64,000 nt of DNA from CAXSBR01 sp964236495 (GTDB lineage: Bacteria; Actinomycetota; Actinomycetes; Mycobacteriales; Jatrophihabitantaceae). Below are positions 61,574-64,000 of the stretch, piece after piece; the first letter of the stretch is position 1, and the number at the start of each line of letters is the position of its first letter. The translations under genes were made by a program, and so were the position numbers. The DNA lies in contig CAXSBR010000004.1 of the NCBI GenBank assembly GCA_964236495.1, positions 62,001 through 126,000 of the forward strand, written 5' to 3'. Below the pieces are notes generated by a model. It saw nothing but the letters and a program-made list of their open reading frames with translations, did no database searches and was not told where the DNA came from.

Positions 61574-61591
61574 CCTGACGCTGACGTCAGG
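61574..61591. promoter_or_regulatory. Candidate MerR operator between divergent SDR and merR genes
   Basis: CCTGACG (61574-61580) and CGTCAGG (61585-61591) form a perfect 7-bp inverted repeat with a 4-bp spacer. A perfect GTACCGGTAC palindrome lies nearby at 61551-61560. Both are in the only spacer shared by the two divergent genes, so one of them is the probable MerR site. Confidence 0.5.
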
Positions 61592-61616
61592 GGCAGCGGC
61601 TGAGAGCGGAGTCACA

Positions 61617-62009
61617 ATGCGCATCGGTGAACTGGCCGCACAGACCGGCACGAGTGTGCGGTCCCTGCGCTATTACGAAGAGCAGGCCCTGCTACGCCCG
61701 CAGCGCAGCACCAGTGACCAACGGATGTACGGCTCTGACGCTGTCGAGCGGGTACGGCTGCTGCGACGCCTGTACAGCGCGGGATTGAACAGCACGACGA
61801 TCGCGGCCGTCTTGCCCTGCGTCGACACTCCATCCGAGGAAGTCACCCGCGAGACCATCGAAATCATGCGCCGCGAGCACGCCCGCATCAGCGATCAAGT
61901 CTCCGACCTCATCACTACCCGCGACGACCTGTCGTATCTGATCGACGCTGCTGCCGCTTCTAAATGCGACGGACTCAGCACCGAATCACCACTCGTCTGT
62001 ACCGCCTGA
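61617..62009 (+). CDS. MerR-family transcriptional regulator
   Basis: This 130-residue protein has an N-terminal winged helix-turn-helix (MRIGELAAQTGTSVRSLRYYEEQALL) and a second helix pair (QRMYGSDAVERVRLLRRLYSAGL). A long dimerisation helix follows (TRETIEIMRREHARISDQVSDLI). Cysteines in LPCVD, SKCDG and LVCTA could sense a metal or thiol, but they do not match a known metal-site pattern. GGAG lies six bases before the ATG. It probably controls the divergent SDR gene. Confidence 0.88.
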   Translation: MRIGELAAQTGTSVRSLRYYEEQALLRPQRSTSDQRMYGSDAVERVRLLRRLYSAGLNSTTIAAVLPCVDTPSEEVTRETIEIMRREHARISDQVSDLITTRDDLSYLIDAAAASKCDGLSTESPLVCTA

Positions 62010-62062
62010 TTGCACGGTTCACGGGCAGGCGGACCAGGTGCGCCCACCAACGCAGCGGGGTT

Positions 62063-62115
62063 GTGGATATCGACGGGCCGCTACCCGGGCCCGCCAGCGG
62101 CTAGTCGATATCCAC
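62063..62115. promoter_or_regulatory. Long hairpin downstream of merR
   Basis: GTGGATATCGAC (62063-62074) and GTCGATATCCAC (62104-62115) are perfect 12-bp inverted arms. Inside them GCCGCT/AGCGGC extends the stem across a 2-base internal loop, and the apical loop contains CCCGGG. It lies 54 bp after the merR stop and 151 bp before the dehydratase gene. It could terminate merR or regulate the downstream gene. Imperfect TGCGCGCCACCC-type short repeats follow at about 62127-62196. Confidence 0.6.
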
Positions 62116-62265
62116 GACTCAGGCATGCAGCGCGCGCCATCTCTGCGCGCCACCCTTGTGCGCCACCCTTGTGCGCCAACTGCGCGCGCCATCTCCGCGC
62201 GGCGCTCGATAGGCTCTGGCACGCTCGGGAAGACAGCACCGTGACGGCGCGAGGATGGACTTCCA

Positions 62266-63981
62266 GTGACTGAGCAGCGCAGCGCGCAGTGGTACGCCGG
62301 CAGCGGCCGGGACGCCTACATCCACCGTGCCTGGATGCGTCGGGGCCTGCCCGCCGATGCCTTCGACGGCCGCCCGCACATTGCCATCGCTAACACCGCC
62401 TCGGACCTCACCCCCTGCAACAGCCACCTCGACGAGGTTGCCCAGAGCGTCAAGCAGGGGGTGTATGCCGCCGGGGGCATCCCGCTCAACCTGCCCGTCG
62501 TCTCGCTCGGGGAAACTCTCGTCCGCCCGACCGCCATGCTCTGGCGCAACATGGCCGCGATGGCGACCGAGGAGATGCTGCGCGCCAATCCGATCGACGG
62601 CGTCGTCCTGCTGGGCGGCTGCGACAAGACCATTCCGGCGTTGTTGATGGCTGCCGCCTCAGTCGATCTGCCCGCGGTGGTGGTGCCGGGTGGCCCGATG
62701 CTGACCGGAACGTTCCGTGGGCAGGCCCTGGGTTGTGGCACCGACGTCTGGCGCCTGTCCGAGGAGGTCCGGGCCGGCACCCTGTCTGAGGAGCAGTTCA
62801 TCAGGTCCGAATCGTCGATGATCCGCAGCCGCGGGCACTGCAACACGATGGGCACTGCCTCGACTATGGGGCTGCTTGCCGAAGCTATGGGCATGGTGCT
62901 GCCCGGTCTGGCGGGCACGCCGGCGCCGGACAGTCGACTGCTCGAGAGCGCCCACGCCACCGGTCGCCTGGCCGTCGAAATGGTGGCCGAACACCGCACT
63001 CCGTCGAGCCTGCTGACCCGCGGATCGTTTCTGAACGCGATCGTGACATTGGCAGCGATCGGCGGCTCCACGAACGCCGTGGTTCATCTACTTGCCATCG
63101 CCGGTCGGCTGGGCATTGCGTTGAGCCAGGACGACTTCGACGCCGTGGGCGCCGACATACCGCTGCTGGTGGACCTGCAACCGGCCGGACGCTTTCTGAT
63201 GGAGGACTTCTTTCGCGCCGGTGGTCTGCATGCCGTGCTGCGGGAGGTGGTCGACCTGCTCGATCCAACGGCGCTCACCGTCACCGGCAAGCCGTTGGTC
63301 GACTACCTGTCCTCGGCTCAGATCTGGGACTCCACCGTCATCCGTTCCCGAGCCGAGCCGCTGCAGCCCCGGGCCGGCATCGCCGTTCTGTACGGCAATC
63401 TCGCACCCGACGGTGCCGTCATCAAGCCCGCCGCGGCATCAGAGCACCTTCTTCGCCACCGCGGCCGAGCGCTGGTGTTCGACTCGATCGAGGATTTGCA
63501 CGCCCGCATCGACGACCCCGACCTCGACGTCGACGCCGACTCGGTACTGGTTCTGCGCGGCTGTGGCCCCAAGGGTTACCCCGGCATGCCGGAGGTCGCG
63601 AACATGCCGCTGCCGGCGAAGCTCCTGCGGCAGGGTGTTCGCGACATGGTCCGCATCTGTGACGGACGGATGAGCGGAACCGCCTACGGCACCGTCGTAC
63701 TGCACGTGTGCCCCGAAGCGGCCGCCGGTGGACCGCTCGGGCTGGTGCGTACCGGCGACATCATCGTGCTCGACGTTCCCGCCCGGCGTCTCGAGCTCGA
63801 CGTTCCAGCCACGGAGTTGGCGCTACGAATGCCCGCTCCCGCCACCGTCGAGGCGTACGCGAAGCCCGAGCGAGGCTGGGAACGCCTCTATGTGCAGACC
63901 GTCGGGCAGGCCAACACCGGCGCCGACCTGGACTTCTTGCAGGGCTCGAGCGGCTCGCAGGTGGTGCGCGAATCGCACTAG
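62266..63981 (+). CDS. IlvD/Edd-family dehydratase (dihydroxy-acid or sugar-acid dehydratase)
   Basis: This 571-residue protein belongs to the IlvD/Edd family of iron-sulfur dehydratases. The three cluster cysteines are C51 (TPCNSH), C119 (GGCDKT) and C192 (HCNTMGTAST), which fits the [2Fe-2S] sub-branch of sugar-acid (arabonate/xylonate/galactonate) dehydratases as well as plant-type IlvD. The C-terminal CDGRMSGTAYGTVVLHVCPEA matches the active-site serine region. Length and motifs favour a sugar-acid or broad-substrate enzyme over the roughly 615-residue housekeeping IlvD. The start is GTG at 62266 after GAGGATGG. Downstream context is beyond the window. Confidence 0.83.
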   Translation: MTEQRSAQWYAGSGRDAYIHRAWMRRGLPADAFDGRPHIAIANTASDLTPCNSHLDEVAQSVKQGVYAAGGIPLNLPVVSLGETLVRPTAMLWRNMAAMATEEMLRANPIDGVVLLGGCDKTIPALLMAAASVDLPAVVVPGGPMLTGTFRGQALGCGTDVWRLSEEVRAGTLSEEQFIRSESSMIRSRGHCNTMGTASTMGLLAEAMGMVLPGLAGTPAPDSRLLESAHATGRLAVEMVAEHRTPSSLLTRGSFLNAIVTLAAIGGSTNAVVHLLAIAGRLGIALSQDDFDAVGADIPLLVDLQPAGRFLMEDFFRAGGLHAVLREVVDLLDPTALTVTGKPLVDYLSSAQIWDSTVIRSRAEPLQPRAGIAVLYGNLAPDGAVIKPAAASEHLLRHRGRALVFDSIEDLHARIDDPDLDVDADSVLVLRGCGPKGYPGMPEVANMPLPAKLLRQGVRDMVRICDGRMSGTAYGTVVLHVCPEAAAGGPLGLVRTGDIIVLDVPARRLELDVPATELALRMPAPATVEAYAKPERGWERLYVQTVGQANTGADLDFLQGSSGSQVVRESH

Positions 63982-64000
63982 TGCAGGACCATCCCGGCGC

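Noticed and set aside
62127..62196. Short GCGCGCCACCC-type repeats as a repeat gene or array
   Set aside because: Imperfect, low-complexity GC-rich sequence without a regular period.

Overview
The window is high-GC chromosomal DNA from an actinomycete. GTG starts are common. The gene order argS-lysA-hom-thrC-thrB-rho ... rpmE-prfA-prmC-sua5-glyA-wecA-atpI-atpBEFHAGDC-DUF2550, followed by a PduO-type adenosyltransferase, murA and nucS, is the order I know from Mycobacterium and its relatives. A NamH-like Rieske/metallo-beta-lactamase protein, an Asp-type MurA and EndoMS/NucS in place of an obvious MutS/MutL fit a mycobacterium- or Frankia-like lineage. I cannot name genus or species. No rRNA, CRISPR array or complete prophage is visible. 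One assembly gap of exactly 100 Ns (41766-41865) lies inside rho.

Layout. Positions 1-4875 hold tRNA-His (3' part only), tRNA-Lys, a 5'-3' exonuclease, a DUF4916 Nudix-like protein, an FAD oxidoreductase, a DUF3618 protein, a Bcp peroxiredoxin and an unusual short tRNA-Leu(UAG). Positions 5008-13557 are a catabolic module: amino acid/amine permease (+) divergent from a minus-strand series of C26 gamma-glutamyl hydrolase, FadR-type regulator, glutamine-synthetase-like ligase, aldehyde dehydrogenase, SDR and the NamH-like protein. It reads as import, gamma-glutamylation, oxidation and de-glutamylation of an amine or amino alcohol. Positions 13635-18079 carry nucS, murA, the adenosyltransferase, DUF2550 and several small repeats. 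Positions 18133-31874 are the minus-strand ATP synthase operon and its upstream translation and cell-wall genes.

The conserved rho|rpmE junction is split by about 8 kb (32003-39893). This stretch holds a sugar ABC importer lacking its ATPase, a PH-like membrane protein, a secreted ricin-type lectin broken by a one-base shift in a G7 tract, and two decayed IS110-family transposase genes. Positions 39894-49352 resume the conserved block (rho, thrB, thrC, hom, lysA, argS).

From tRNA-Arg(CCG) at 50557 onward the DNA looks accessory. There is an integrase remnant beside the tRNA, a YtcJ-type amidohydrolase, decayed fragments of an ECF sigma factor and of another amidohydrolase, a GAF protein with a damaged ANTAR-like tail, a secreted protein of unknown function, a CPBP protease-like membrane protein, a GH9 glucanase, a YihY-type membrane protein, an SDR/MerR divergent pair and an IlvD/Edd-family dehydratase. 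Small direct, tandem and inverted repeats (12, 15, about 39, 40 and about 75 bp) are scattered through the intergenic spaces and inside the rho coding region.

I did not find a convincing new defence or mobile system. The observations I rate highest are the class-I-shaped tRNA-Leu, the G7-tract lectin, the Rho QNGAA repeat at the assembly gap, the gamma-glutamyl module with its candidate operator, and the dispersed inverted-repeat family.
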